DNA of 64,000 nt from Cryptomeria japonica (GCF_030272615.1 NC_081410.1:144001349-144065348), one strand, 5' to 3'; positions 10,440 through 22,968 are shown, counted from the stretch's first letter. Notes: a model not told the origin generated them from the letters alone. A program made the numbers and translations.

Positions 10440-13400
10440 ATAGAACCAACTTCCAGCAAGAGAGGCAAGGAGATAGACAAACTTCCCATGACAATGAAAT
10501 ACCAATATCAAGGATAGGTGTATGTTTCGAAGCTTGATGATCAGATTAAATGGGTAACTGAGACAAAGGTTGGGAACATTGAGATAGAAGATATTAAGAC
10601 ACAATTGGAATGACCAAAGCCAAAGGCTCCACTAAGAAAGATTAAGAGATTAGGCCTGGTCAAGGCAACCATCTTCCCATATTCAGTTCAAGCTCCACAG
10701 TTTATCATGACTGTGGCACACTTTTACAATGCAGATACAAGAAAGTGCACCGATCCTCAAGGTAGGATGGTAATTGACTTATCTGCAAACATGCTAGGAT
10801 TCATGTTTAGCATCCCCACAAGAGATGAAGTATTCCTAACCACTAAAGAAGAAGCCCTTGGAGTATGGAACAATAGTATTACTTCAAATAAAAGACACAT
10901 GAATGAGAACTGGTTAGAGGAGAGAAAAAAGGGCTAAAAGCCACAAATGTGTCGAGGGTGAACTTTAAGGAACCATAAAGAGATTTGATTATCATGTTGA
11001 GAAAAGTCTTTGGTAAGCTAGATTGCAGGCATTTCCATCCCTGGATGTTCCACCTCATGACCACCATCCTTATAGGGAAACTGTACTTTGACTGGGCCCA
11101 AATCCTCTCTGACAACATCCATAAACAGATGATGGAAGTACAACAAACGAAGAAGTTCTTTTTCACTTCCTATGTTATTTGGGTGGCTTACCGAGCAGGT
11201 AAGTTCCCGAGATTACAAGTAGAATGTCAGTTGGGAGATGAGGAAGGGAAAAAGAAAGTTTGGGAGTATTACTCACAATTCCCTCTTGATAATGAAAAGG
11301 CTCATTTCAAGAGAATCAACAATTCCTCCCTCTTCTCTATTATCATCAAACTCACGGGTGATATAGGATACAGAATAAGCCTTGAAGCAATGGCAATCAT
11401 CCAAGAATGGGCATGCTGGTTCATCCAAAACCATCATTCTACGTACATCAAGGTCAGTGAGCTCACAGGGAACCCAATGCTATTGCCACGATATTGCAAT
11501 GATTGTATCATTTTGTTGGAGTATGTCAGGCAAATGCTTAGCCTCCAATCCTTATTGTCATGAAAACACAAGGCATGGATAGACTTCTTAATTTCCATTA
11601 GATATTTTTCTTGTTCAAAAATTCAAGTAGCAAAGACCGTGGAGAAGGAGCTCCAAGATTTAAATCTTAAAGAATTTGATTATGCAAGGGTGTGTTATGA
11701 TCCCTATGGAAAGCTCAAACAAACTATGCCTAAGGCATATGAGGAGCACAAGCCTAGATTAGAGGACTTTTGGGTAAACCTCCAGGACAGTTTTGAGGTG
11801 AGAGAAGAGAATTATTATAGATTGTCAGTGCCACAGATCAGGGACTTTAAAATAGAAACCAATCTCCCCAAAGAGCTAAGCGATGATGGCAAAATATTAC
11901 ATTCTATGTATAAAGAACAAGAAATTGATAAGAAGCCTCTCTCTCCTATAAGGTGGTCAGCGCAAAAAGATATGGATATAGACCAAGTAACCCAAGCAGT
12001 TATAAATAGAACTAGAGAGTGGATCAGTTTGAGGGTTAGGCCAACCGCTTCAAAATGGAAGCGGAAGGAATCCACCCCAAGTGTGACCCAATCATAGGGT
12101 TATAAGAAGTATGCTTATAAAACAAGATGTAGTTCAAGGAAGAATACATCCACTGACCTAGATGAAGCAAATATGCCTGAAGAAAGCATCGATGAATTAT
12201 TGAAGAAGATTCATATGCAAACGAGAAAAACAAAATTATTGAAAAAGACTGTTGACTTTGGAGTGAGAGAAGGGCTGGGTGCGGTGCCACTAGCAGAGCT
12301 TATTTCGGTAAGAACTACAATTTGACAAACTCCAAGAGAAGGTGCACCCACTCAACCTCCATCAAAAACTGCAACAAAGGCCCCAATTACCAATGCCCCT
12401 ATGCCATCACTAGTTGATACAACCACAGTGCCTCCCAGGACATAGGCATTTAGGCCTACCATTGAAATTGTAATTGTCCAAAATATTGAAATGGACTCTG
12501 ACTAGGAGGAGGAACATCCTAGGGGATAGCAGTCACTTGGAGGGGAGAAAGAACAAAATGAGGCTCAAGATTTGTTGAATGAAAGATTAATTCTAACCCT
12601 TGACAACCAAGAAGACCTCCATTAAAATATAGTTGTCGGGAAAGGTATGGGAGAAACAGATAAGGAGGGAAGGACATTTGGAGAAGAGGTCAGTGATAGG
12701 TTGGGAGAGTTGCATAAGCAACAATAGCTGAATGTTGATATTGCTATCCAAACTAATCTAGCCCACCAAATCACTTCACGTCAAGGTCCTAAGCATACAG
12801 AAGCAGAAGAGAAAGGTGAAGCAAAGGAATAGTTGGATGTGCACGTTGTGACCACCAACATAGTACCGCAGGAAGGTGATAAGGAAAAAGATGTGCCACA
12901 ATGGTTGGAGTTCACCTTCGAAAGAAAGAAGAGGAAAGTAGTGTTACCAAAGGCTACACTACAACAGGAAATCACAGAGGAACCAAGAAAAGCTAAGAAT
13001 CCCAATAATGTGCATCATATGTCAAGAATAGGTTTCGATGAGGTGGTTGCAAATGTAGCAGTTCCACTACGGGTAGAAGGTCAAAGCTCCCAAAGTACCA
13101 AGTGTCTTAGGTAAAACTGGGTAAAGAGATGAAGTAGTGGGAGTTAGATACTTTAGAAATGGCTACTAGCATCATCAAGGTACGAATGGAGAAGGAATAC
13201 ACCTCCCATGCAGAGGTCAAAGCACAGTTGGAGAAGTACAAATAGTTGCTACTACCAATGGGAAAACCTTTAGATACTTGAAAAAATGATAATCTACATC
13301 CAACCTCATCACTCCCAGAGGAAGAGGTGAAAGCATTGCTGGAGGTAAGATAGGTAGCCGCCATAGCAAAATCATGGACCAAGATAAATGCCTCAAAAAT

Positions 13401-14043
13401 TAGACTATTTTTGTAAAATACCATGAAGGAGTACAAGGAGGAAGTACAGGTGGGAGGAGCATTAGGTTCTTGCTCTCAAAAATGGGAGCCGAAGTTCAAT
13501 ATGATCAACAAACAGTTCTGAGTATTAAGTAGGTTTTTGCACGTAGGGGAATAAGTAATCATAGAGGAAGAACTCCTGGGTTGAGACAGTTGTAAGAATT
13601 TGTAGTCTTACACATACATTTTGGAGCTAAAGATGGAAATGCTTCAGCAGTATGTGAAGGATATAGCCAACATTCGAGTTCCCCTCCTCAAGGTGGTATT
13701 AAAATATGAAGATTTTGTAAGATACTTACTCGAAGTTTTTGGGCTAGGGATAACCGATACAAGGGTTATGGAAGAAGAGAAAGCACTCAACTAGTGGGAT
13801 GCATATGAGGCCCAACATTTGGGACCTCTAGATCAGTTGACTATTACATTAATGGATAGATATAATTATTTAATTACACAATGTCAAGAGGCAGTAGACA
13901 CAATAGAGGACTTAGAGAAGAAAAGAAAGAATGCAAAGGAAGTTTTGAAAAAGTATAAATTCAGAATCAAGCATGTTGTTGATCCTCCTCTTGAGGTAGT
14001 TTCATGTATCATTAATAATTATAAGTCCTATAAAAAGAAGTAG
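10440..14043 (+). pseudogene. LTR-resident accessory ORF, copy A (decayed, ~1,180 codons)
   Basis: By comparison with copies B and C the frame starts at a Met-Asp-Pro-Thr-Ser codon run. In this copy the ATG has become ATA at 10,440, so the start is lost. Recognisable stretches lie at 10,707-10,937, 10,985-11,563, 11,639-12,097, 12,833-13,114 and 13,600-14,043. The order is: an N-terminal ~400-residue helical domain rich in aromatic residues (RHFHPWMF, YVIWVAYRAGKFP, NPMLLPRYCND); a Glu/Tyr-rich segment (YYRLSVPQIRDF); a Thr/Pro/Gln-rich linker; a basic patch (ERKKRKVVLPK); and a C-terminal coiled coil ending Tyr-Lys-Lys-Lys. More than ten stops or shifts break it. I do not recognise the family, and it is not gag, PR, RT, RH or INT. 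An Athila-type ORF1 or a plant-mobile-domain-like protein are possibilities that I cannot confirm. Confidence 0.7.
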
Positions 14044-14336
14044 AAGATAAACATATAGTTACTAAAGATATGAGGACTTTTGAGAAGAGTTTTTGCATGA
14101 CTTCCCCACTGGTACTCCGACTGCATCTCCAAACCATGTTCCAGTTTTGAACAAAATTTTGCATGACTACAAAAGCCTGGCTCATCCAACATGTTATTCG
14201 TAGTGCTCACCTAACATCTGTTTCATATTAGTTAACTGGAGTCTAGAGATAGAAACTTGCAATTAACTGTGACTCCTAGCTTTTGAGTTCTTAATTTAGA
14301 TTAGGTTTATTACCTAAAAAGTAGGGCAGTAAACTC

Positions 14337-14344
14337 TATAAATT
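14337..14344 (+). promoter_or_regulatory. downstream TATA box of LTR A (candidate genome promoter)
   Basis: TATAAATT about 760 bases before the LTR end, after the accessory ORF. The same site is present in LTR C (39,709-39,716). It was lost in LTR B through the internal deletion. It is followed by GGGTCCACAAATT and, ~110 bases on, by GGAATTAATACAAG, a plausible polyadenylation region. A U3/R boundary here would place the accessory ORF inside U3. Confidence 0.5.
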
Positions 14345-15097
14345 AAGGAGTTTCATTTATTTGTAAGGGTCCACAAATTGATGATTTGAGGCCCACTTAG
14401 AAATTTTAGATTATTTTTGTAGATTGTTATGAACTTGAGTTATATTTGTTACACATGCTTTGGAATTAATACAAGAAGCAACTTATAGATTTCTTGATCT
14501 ATGCATATGTTCTACGAGTTTGTTCTTTGTAATTTGGTAATGTCTATAGTTTTAAATTAGAAATGTGTTCTGATCTTCTATCTATTGCTTTATGACTAAT
14601 ACTATGCACATAAGTGGTGTATGAGAATTATTGCGATAGGCAACATTGTGGTGATATTTTGTCCATAAGTCTGTAAGCTTGCTGACTTTGCAGGTTTACC
14701 AGAGGTCCATTATTGAATGTTGATTTAAATAATATTTGATGATATTTGGATTGCAGGGTACTAATTAAGCAGTTCGTTAAGTTGTCATTGAATTAGTTTC
14801 ATTGTTATTTTTTTGTTTCCCTATCTCTTGCAATTTATTTCCAGAAGAAACTTAAAATCATAAAATTACAAAAAAAGGAAGTTAAGTTATTAATGATTAG
14901 TGGGATTTAGTTTTAACCAGCAGGCCCCTTAACAGGTACAAACAAATCAACCATTGAGTTACCCATCACTGTTGAGACCCGACTATAGAGACGTTGGAGT
15001 GATCAGTTCCCTAGAAATTATTACTTTTCAGGAGAGGTGGTGAGTGTTCACATTGACTACCTGACTGTTGGTGAGTGTGTCAAAAAAGTCATGAATA

Positions 15098-15121
15098 GAA
15101 ACTACCACTAGAAGGAGGGCC
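15098..15121 (+). promoter_or_regulatory. primer-binding region, copy A
   Basis: It reads GAAACTACCACTAGAAGGA followed by GGGCC. Copy B reads GAAACTGGCACTAGAAGGA, retaining the TGG expected opposite a tRNA CCA end; here TGG has mutated to TAC. The tRNA identity was not determined. Confidence 0.55.
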
Positions 15122-15152
15122 ACATACTATTCCCCTCATTAATTAACCACAT

Positions 15153-17182
15153 ATGGTGCTTCCAAGAGATGGACTTTTACCATTCATGCAACCCAACCTC
15201 AACTATGAGCAAGGCGACATTGTTACCCAACTATACGATCTTTCTTGGGATAATACAAGAGATTATAGTGATTGGTTGCGATCATGACAAGTCCTTAACA
15301 ATGAAAGACAAAAGGCTAGCTATAAGTATAGAAGCAGAGGCATAGAGGCAACTTCTTCCACAATAAAACCCACAAACACCTCCACAACCAAAAAATTGAG
15401 GTGTTAAGTTGGATCGTATATCATCTTTCTCTCCCGAGAGATTCCACAAAGTTCTTAGGAGCAGTTATTCACCATCCAACTTAGTAGAGTTAGGACCTAC
15501 GACTAGGAAAAAGAGAAACAAAGCTAAGAGATAGCCTTCAATAGCCTCACTAGTGCAGTCATCCATACTCAACATAGGAGATCAACTGATCCCTAGTCCT
15601 TAGCCTATTGTTACACCTTTTTTGACTCAACGTCCACTATCACCACCTTTGATGGCCTACTTTAACCAAGACCACATGCCACTAGGAGCTATACCAGGGG
15701 GTATACATGACTTACCTAGAAACCCAGATAAATTTTGCGGCAAATTCTATTATTTGGGGGGTAAGATGACTGATGAGCATATTGAAGAATTCAAAGATGC
15801 AGTCATTCGTAGCAAAATTGAACACTAAGATGTAGTATGTAGAATATTCCCATATTCACTTGGGGAGAATGAATATAATTGGTATTTAAATCTACCAGCA
15901 AATTCTATCATTGGTTGGGATGTTTTGGAGAAATATTTCATTGATCAATTCCAAGTGTATGTTGACCCTGGAACATTGTACCATCAATTTTCCTCTCTTA
16001 AGAAGTTATTGAATGAACCTTTAACAACTTTTAATACTATCTTTAAAAGGGCATTTAAGCGGTTACAAGCTCCTTACGAGGTAGCACCCAACGTAGCGAT
16101 TGACTCGTATCTAAGAGATATTGACCCATGGACCACTATGTTTATCAAATATAATGTTCCCCAAGATCAAAGGGATACCTTGGCAAAGGTCAATGCATTG
16201 GCAATCAACATGAATCATGAGTTGAACCAAACACCAGGGGGCATTGGATAAAATTTAACCATAGGAGTGAATCAAGGGAACTATAACCAACTCCCCAACG
16301 TACCCTCGCTTTTACCTATAGGAGCCCCAACAATGAATCTGGTGCCAATATATGCTTTCTAGCCTCAAGCTAATCAACAGTTTGTTTCCCAAGCTCTAAC
16401 TTGGTAGACTAATACCAATGTCGCTCCCACTCAAACACAATATGCTAGTCAAGTAGAAGGGGAAAATCAACAATTTATAATTCTCACGAGACAAGCCAAC
16501 CTCCAATTACGATGCCTGAGGGTCAAAGAACTCATATATCAGCTGAAGTAGAAGCATTAAAGAAAATGATCTCACAAGTTACTTCAGATTTGAGTGAATT
16601 GAAGATGAATCCATGGGGAGGGTATAACCAATCCCAACCATACAATAATCAGAGAAACTACAACAACCAGAACCAAAACAAAAGATATAACAATAAACCA
16701 TACAATAGGCAATGGAGCACGGGTCCAAACAATGGTGGAGTGAACCATGATCATCCTGATGCACAAGATAACCCAAATAACAAACAAAGTGTTAAACTTG
16801 TTGATATGAATTTACTGACTAATTGGTGTAGGTTGCATGATACAGTAGCACATTCTGAGGTTAATTATGCCCAATTCAAAAAGATCGTAAGGATCACTCA
16901 AGCTGATTCTCAACCAAAGCATTTCTCTAATGGTGAATTGAAGAAAGTTAATACTGCGATGTTGGTTGACATGTTTCTATGCAAGGAGTTTCAAGCTGAA
17001 GTTGAAGGTGAACCATATGTCTATGATGCTCAGGCCTTTCAATCCAGAAATAATTACAATCTTAGGAGTCAAGGAAAGGCTCCATTAATAGAGACAACTC
17101 CCCCAAAGGGTGATTTGTACCTCCCGATGAGAACACAAGTAACAATCCTCACCCTCCTTAGGATTCTCAAGGAGCACACCCT
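15153..17182 (+). pseudogene. Gypsy gag, copy A
   Basis: The ATG at 15,153 is 55 bases after the primer-binding region. The N-terminal part (LLPFMQPNLNYEQ, TQLYDLSW) is followed by stops. The capsid part (15,622-16,251) shows DKFCGKFYYLGGKMTDEH, ENEYNWYLNLPANSI, FIDQFQVYVDPGTLYHQF and NEPLTTFNTIFKRA, the usual retrotransposon gag pattern. Codons 16,512-17,150 hold an Asn/Gln/Tyr-rich, RNA-binding-like tail. They also hold a WCRLHDTVAHSEVNY segment that looks like a decayed His/Cys zinc motif (copy B keeps the last Cys). There are stops at several sites and a frame change between 16,251 and 16,512. In intact elements gag forms the cytoplasmic particle. Confidence 0.8.
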
Positions 17183-17760
17183 AGACAAACTCAATGGAAA
17201 GAATATGTTTTGAAAGGATCATTTGATGTTACCAAGGAGATGGAGAGGATTGCCACCACTATGTCCCTAATGGACATACTGAGATATTTCCCTGAACAAA
17301 ACAAGGCTCTCCTTAGGAAGTTGGAACTACTAGAGACATAGATAAACGAGGTTAAGATGGTCGACCTGAATGAAGTCAATGCCAATGTTAGTAGCGATGC
17401 ACTTGAGAACCCACCATTTTTACTTTATTTCAGGATATGTGGAAAGAATCTGCACAATTGTTTGGTAGATTTAGGTGCTTCTAGAAATGTAATGCAAAAG
17501 CTCGGTCTCAACCCAGTGCATACAAACAGTAAGGTGGTACAAGTAGACAAGACTAAGGCCAATTTAATTGGAGAATTAAAAGTTGTATACATCCATTTGG
17601 GCACTAATCCCCACATATCCCGTTACATCGACATTCAAGTGGTGGATATTCCAGAGGTATATGGGATACTCCTCAGTATAGATTGGTCAAAAAACTTTGG
17701 GAGGTTATTTCTCAACCTATTTTACATATGTATGGCTTCCATGGAAGGGGGTGAGTAAGC
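17183..17760 (+). pseudogene. Gypsy aspartic protease, copy A
   Basis: One frame with a single TAG at 17,339. The active-site region reads NCLVDLGASRNVM, fitting the D-x-G-A motif of plant Gypsy proteases, preceded by NPPFLLYFRICGKNLHNC. Downstream YIDIQVVDIPEVYGILL and DWSKNFG fit the second half (usually ending ILG.DW). A four-residue gap after NVM (the PYSICKK stretch of copy B) shows a small deletion. The protease would process the gag-pol polyprotein. Confidence 0.75.
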
Positions 17761-18470
17761 AGACCCAAATTGATAGTGAACCCAAGTTGAAGAAGTTGGT
17801 CATAGATTATGGAGCTCCCAATGAGGTGGCATATGTTTAACTAAGTCCAAGAGTCTATAGAGTAAATTAAATCCTCACTTTATTCGCACCTGCCCTTCCC
17901 CAATTACGTCAAACTAATATGACCACATATAGAGGGCAGGTCAAATGTTTCATTACATTAGTAAAACAAGGGATGAATTTGTTGGGGGATAATATGAAAA
18001 TACAAGATTTGCTGCTTCCAAAATGGTGTCGAATACATCATGAGGAGCACTCAAAGATGTCATGTATCCCATACCAGAATAAGGTTACGAAGTTGATGAG
18101 CCTAGTCGCATGCGAGGACGTTGATCATGTCATCAACATGAAAGAAATTCAAATTCTAAGTCGTGAAGGAGTAATACCCCAAATAATGGATCTTACAAAA
18201 GAAACTTCCTAGTTGGGACAATGCAACAAGGAGATCTTCATGGTTGAGATTGGAAAATAAGAGAGTGAGGATATCCCACCTAAGTAGGAGGATGAAGAAA
18301 CCCAATCTCGAGCGTAGCCTCTAGTGAAACAGACCACTCCTAACACCCTTGAAGTACTCTTACAACTGGTAATTGAACAATCTCGGGTGTTGCAAGACCT
18401 TGAACCCAAGAGACAACAATCACCTATCGTAGCTAATCTGATCACTGATCCTAAGGTGAAGAATGTAAAG
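17761..18470 (+). pseudogene. protease-RNase H linker of pol, copy A
   Basis: Decayed coding stretch. It includes TYRGQVKCFITLVKQGMNLL, a segment ending MSCIPYQNKV, and a Gln/Glu/Pro-rich tail leading into the additional RNase H. The same order is seen in copy B. I recognise no enzymatic motif in it. Confidence 0.5.
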
Positions 18471-18900
18471 AAACTAAAAGATGAAATATGGTTTTTAAAA
18501 TTTGATGGGTCTAGATCCAAGCAAGACAATGGATTAGGTGTAGAGTTAACAAGTCCAAAAGGGAAATCGTTCTAGCCTCCTACTGACTCCAGTTCCCTTG
18601 CACTAATAATATGATAGATTATGAGGGCCTAATTAGAGGACTACTCCTCACTCATAAGAAGGAAGCCAAATGCTTAAGAGTGCAGGGAGATTTTGAATCG
18701 GTGGTTAAACAAGTAAGAAGCCAATATCCATGTCACGACAAAAGGTTAGCAGCTTATAGGAACAGAGTATGAGGGTTGGTTGAGGATTTTGATGCTTTCA
18801 ATATTCAACTGGTACCTAGGAAAGGAAATGGGATATCAGATGCATTAGTTGTAGCACCAAGTACACTAGAACCAGTGAGTCAATCTCCTTTGAAGATGTT
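18471..18900 (+). pseudogene. additional RNase H-like domain upstream of RT, copy A
   Basis: It begins IWFLKFDGSRSKQDNGLGVE, followed by SPKGK, the start of an RVT_3-type (archaeal-like) RNase H with its first catalytic Asp. The second acidic position lies in NNMIDYEGLI (NNMAEYEALI in typical domains). The third is in VQGDFESVVKQV and the last in GISDALVVAP. Three or more stops break it. Tat/Ogre Gypsy elements are known for a second RNase H of this type, normally placed between RT-RH and integrase. Here it lies between protease and RT, as it does in copy B. Confidence 0.8.
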
Positions 18901-20690
18901 TTTCGTAGAGTTGGTCTCCACACCTGTTGTGCCTAGTAACGTCAAACACTTTCAAGTTTTCGAGGATGATACCCACATTCTATCCTTTCTTGCCAATTCA
19001 GGGGCTTTTGAAGATCAAATCATTGATAAGAAGGATAGATCAGATGATCTTGATGAAGGGGATGATGAAGAAATCATGAATTTACCTACAAACGTTATTC
19101 TGAAAGGTATGGTCACCCTAGAGAGGCTTTTTAATTCTGATTCTAGGGTAAAAGAGAGATTAACAATGGATTCAGATGCTGAGAAATATGAACCACATAA
19201 TATTGGTCCAGAAGGCCAAAAGAAAATAGTGTAAATTGGGAAGATTTGTACTCAAAGTGAAAAAGAGAAAATTCTGCAAATCTTAAAAGAGTTCATTGAT
19301 GTAATAGCATGGGGATACGAAGATCTGAAAACTTTTGATACATCAATCATCACTCATGTTATACCCTTGAAACCCAATATAAAGTTGTTTAGACAGAAGC
19401 AATGACCTATCAATTCATTGATAGAACCCTTGATTTTCAAGGAAGTTCAAAAGCTTCTCTCTACTAGGGTTATTTTCCCAGTATGCCACTCTACTTGGGT
19501 TGCCAATTTGGTACCAGCAAGGAAAAAGAATGGGGAAATTCTATTTTGTGTTGATTTTTGCAACCTCAATAAGGCATCTAAAAAAGATAATTAACCACTT
19601 CCTTCCTTAGATGAGGTATTAAAAATTGTTAATGGTTCACAAATGATGTTATTTTTAGATGGTTATTCTAGCCAAGTTTTGGTGAACTATGAAGATCGCA
19701 TGAAAACAACATTTACAAAAAAGTGGGGGACATATGCATACCAAAGGGTGTCATTTGGGTTAATTAATACTTGAGTGACATTCTAAAGAGTAATGGATAT
19801 GGTTTTTAAAGATCTGATTGGAAAATGTATTATTATATATATGGATGACTTGACTATATTTTCCAAGGTTAGAGAAGATCACCCGAGCCACCTCTGAAAG
19901 TTTCTGGACAGATGTTGAAGATATGGAATTTCCCTTAACCCCAAGAAGTGTGTATTTGGAGTGGCTGAAGGAAAGCTCCTCAATCATGTAATCTTTGAAA
20001 GAGGGATATCCATAGATCCAGATCGAGTAGAAGCATTGTTGAAACTACAAATTCCTAGCAGTAAAAAGGAGATGAGATCTTTCTTTGGGAAGATCAATTT
20101 TGTCAGAAAATTTATCACCAGGTTTGTAGAGATAGTCAAGCCATTAAATGAAATGATGAAGAAGGATGCTAAGATTGAATGGACTACTGAAGTAAAAGAG
20201 GCTTTCACCCAGATCAATAAATCCATCGTTGAAGCTCCCGTATTAACTAGTCCTGACTATACTCTGTCATTTTATATATATTATTTTGCTTCGTTACACT
20301 CAGGAGTAGTTGTTTTGACACAGAGGCAAGCAGGGGTCGAGAAACCCATTGCATTTATGGGCTCCCTTTTCAAGAGTGTGGAGGTGAGATATTCTTCTCT
20401 TGAAAAATAGGCTTTTGCTTTGGTAAGAGCAGTCAAGAAAGTCAAGCATTACATCCTGAGGAGTAAAATTTATGCGATTGTACATGATCAAGTGGTTAAG
20501 TCATTGTGTATGCAGTTAGAGCTGGGAGAACGTTGAGGGAAATGGATGGCTATTTTACAAGAGTTTGATCTAGTGATGCATCCAATGAAGTTAGTCAGAG
20601 GCTAGAGTTTGTCTCAAGCTAGGGCAACTGATATCCCTCAAATCCAGTGCCAACACTATACATTGCAATCATTCACTTAGGACCCATGGT
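18901..20690 (+). pseudogene. Gypsy reverse transcriptase and RNase H, copy A
   Basis: After an acidic linker (HFQVFEDDTHILSFLANSGAF, then an Asp/Glu run) RT starts near 19,236. Landmarks are LVPARKKNGEILFCVDFCNL, FLDGY, YAYQRVSFGLIN and the catalytic YMDD at 19,838-19,849, intact. The thumb-side KEMRSFFGKINFVRKFI follows. The usual RNase H comes next (20,250-20,690): FASLHSGVVVLTQ, RYSSLEK*AFALVRAVKK and KWMAILQEFDL. A few residues are missing after FLDGYS relative to copy B. Stops occur at about ten places, so no activity is expected. Confidence 0.88.
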
Positions 20691-21932
20691 ACACAGATTT
20701 GGTTTTTATATTTATGAATAACAAGTGTCCTGAGGGGTTGACAGTCATGCAAAGACGAGCTTTAAGGCTCAAAAGTGTCAATTATATGATCAAGGATTCA
20801 ACACTTTATAGAAGGAATCATGAAGGTATTTACCTTCAATCTCTTGATCATCAAGAGGCTCGTAAAATGATCAAGGAGTTCCATGGAAAGTATTGTACAA
20901 GTCATGGGTCGGCAAATGCCACTACACATCAAATTTTGAAGGTTGGATATTATTGGCCTAGTATTTTTAAGGATACTCATGAGCGCGTTTGTCATTGTCA
21001 TACATGCCAAACCACAACTTCCAGAGAGGAATCTTGCCATGCCTCTCCAACTAGTGTTCAAGGTAAGAACTTTTGCTCAATGGGCTCCCCATTTCATAGG
21101 TGTCATTAATCTTAATTCATCTGCAGGACATAAATTCATTCTTACAGCAATGGATTACTACACCTGATGGACAGAGGCCATAGCATGTCAAAATTCTACT
21201 ACGGAGGTTGTCCCAAAATTTATTGAAGAATACATCATCACCAGGTTTGGTATGCCTGTCGCTCTAGTATGTTACAATGGCCCTGCTTTTACTTCTGCAC
21301 AGTTGATGCAATGGTCATGAGAATATAAGGTGATATTGAAATTCTCATCCAATTACTATTTACAAGGTAATGGAGTAGTTGAATCCACAAACAAGAACAT
21401 CCTGGATGTCATTAAAAAGAAACTTAAGAAGAATCCCAAGGATTGGCATAATTAGTTGAGATACGCCTTATGGGCTGATTGAACCAGAGTTAAAGCAGCT
21501 CTAGGAACTTCTTTGTACTACCTTACTTATGGCCAAGATCATGTCTTCCCAATCAATTTACAAATACCTATCCTCCAGTTAATGAAAGAACTTGAGATTG
21601 AGGATCAGGTAGAGGTTCACCTCCTAAACCTATTAAAACTTGATGAGAAAAGGATTAATACCCTACAACACTTCGCCAAGCACCAAGCTGTCATTAAGTG
21701 ATAGTTTGACAAAAGAGCCAAGGTGAAAGCCTCTCGAATCTCTGACCTAGTTCTATTATGGGATAAGGCCAAGGAGAAGAAAGGTTATCACCATAAGTTT
21801 GAAAGGTTGTGCTTAGGTCCTTACTAGATAGCTGAAATTTTAGGAGAGAACACCTTTAGGTTAAGCTCTTTGATTGGAGAACTTGTACCATTTCCCATCA
21901 ATGGTCAGTTCCTCAAGCACTATTTCAATTAA
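20691..21932 (+). pseudogene. Gypsy integrase, copy A
   Basis: The N-terminal zinc-binding part (20,699-21,040) has TSHGSANATTHQILKVGYYW and CHTCQ, matching the H-H-C-C pattern. The core follows in other frames: FIGVINLNSSAGHKF, ILTAMDYYT, CYNGPAF and NGVVESTNKN. Two catalytic aspartates are lost (the residue before FIG is His, and DNGPAF has become CYNGPAF); the Glu remains. The C-terminal part ends GPY*IAEILGENTFRLSSL and HYFN, stop at 21,930-21,932. I see no chromodomain, in line with Tat rather than chromovirus elements. Confidence 0.82.
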
Positions 21933-22968
21933 TTCCCAGTGAAGCTTGACATATTATATATAGTAGATTAGTTGTTTTTGTTTTGTTTTCTTTGTCACTT
22001 GTTTGGGTTTTGCATATTTGTTCTATTTTTTCTTTGTTGCATGCATGTTTCCCTTTTGTTTTCATTTGTCTTGTTTCATTTTGTTCATTTCCATTTTGTT
22101 GTGTCTGGATATATATTTATTCTCAAAGATTCTAAAAGGAAGGTGTCCTTTGCATGACAAGTTGCTAAATTTTGAGACTTCAACTCTTTTCTATTTACAA
22201 TTTCATTATTTTTTGGTTAATTTTGAAACCTTTGTCTACACTCGTTCAAGGTGGTATATAATGGTTTAAATATGATTTGATTTTTTGACCCTCAATTGGA
22301 AAAGGCTGGCTTGATAACACAGCACTATGATCACACTAAGATACATCAGAAAGTTTTATAATATATTAGATGAACTTGTTTCCAAGTGAAAAATCAGAAG
22401 TCAAGGTGTTTCATGTTATCCACAGTGGTTACCAACCCAATAATTAGACTTCAATGTTTGAAAAGTTGCTTAAAAGGTTACTAAATAATAGTCCTTCTAT
22501 ATTCCATGATGTTTTCAAAAAAGAAAAGAAAAAATAAATGATCCTCTTAAAGAAACTAACTTTGGGTGTTTCAAGTAACCTCCACCGGGGCTATGGACGC
22601 CTGGCTAGTAGTGGAACAGTGCTTGATGGGAACTAGAGGTATCTCCATCAGGGATATGAATGCTTGGTTGGTAGCAGAGCTATGCGTAGGATGACCTTGC
22701 ATGAAACACATTGGTTGATTTCAACTACGTAGCTTGGGCTCAATTTCCTCTGTTTATCTTCATTATTAAAATGATGGAGTAATAAATCATGCGCACATAC
22801 TTAAGAGTTAATCCTGTTCAGTTTTGGACTTGGTTGTTTGTTCATTGATTCACTCATCTTCTTTCTTTTATGCATCCTTTTGAATGATAGTAGCCTTAGG
22901 CGTCGCGTTAACAATAGATTCTAAATTTCTAAATTGCCTAGAGTCATTTTTCCCAGATAGTCATCATT
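21933..22968 (+). other. 3' untranslated region, Gypsy copy A
   Basis: No supported gene. It starts with a T-rich stretch and holds an A/G-rich run near 22,508-22,535 (AAAAAAGAAAAGAAAAAATAA), 430 bases short of the LTR. It also holds a partial ~63 bp duplication (CTCCACCGGGGCTATGGACG at 22,580 and a diverged copy at 22,643). It ends CAGATAGTCATCATT before LTR B, with no adjacent polypurine run. Confidence 0.6.

Larger units (their letters stand above)
9167..15097 (+). repeat. LTR A (5' LTR of the Gypsy array), ~5.9 kb
   Basis: It runs from TGTTATGCCC to CATGAATA, directly before the primer-binding region, and aligns end to end with LTR C (34,612-40,468). It contains, in order, palindromic repeats around a TATA box, a leader, a ~1,180-codon accessory ORF and a second TATA box followed by an R/U5-like segment. 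An LTR this long is within the known range for Tat/Ogre-type elements, but carrying a long ORF inside it is unusual. The alternative is that the repeat is a short LTR plus a 5' ORF and that copy C is an internal truncation. The AACA end and target-site match at 40,468 argue against that. Confidence 0.65.

Noticed and set aside
10879-11166. Minus-strand frames opposite the accessory ORF
   Set aside because: Shadows of the plus-strand coding pattern; the plus frame is the one preserved between copies.
21972-22157. 61-codon hydrophobic frame after integrase, also open in copy B (33,605-33,790), in the place of an env gene
   Set aside because: The DNA is T-rich, so hydrophobic codons are expected. 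Nearly all differences between the two copies change the amino acid, so there is no sign of selection on a protein.
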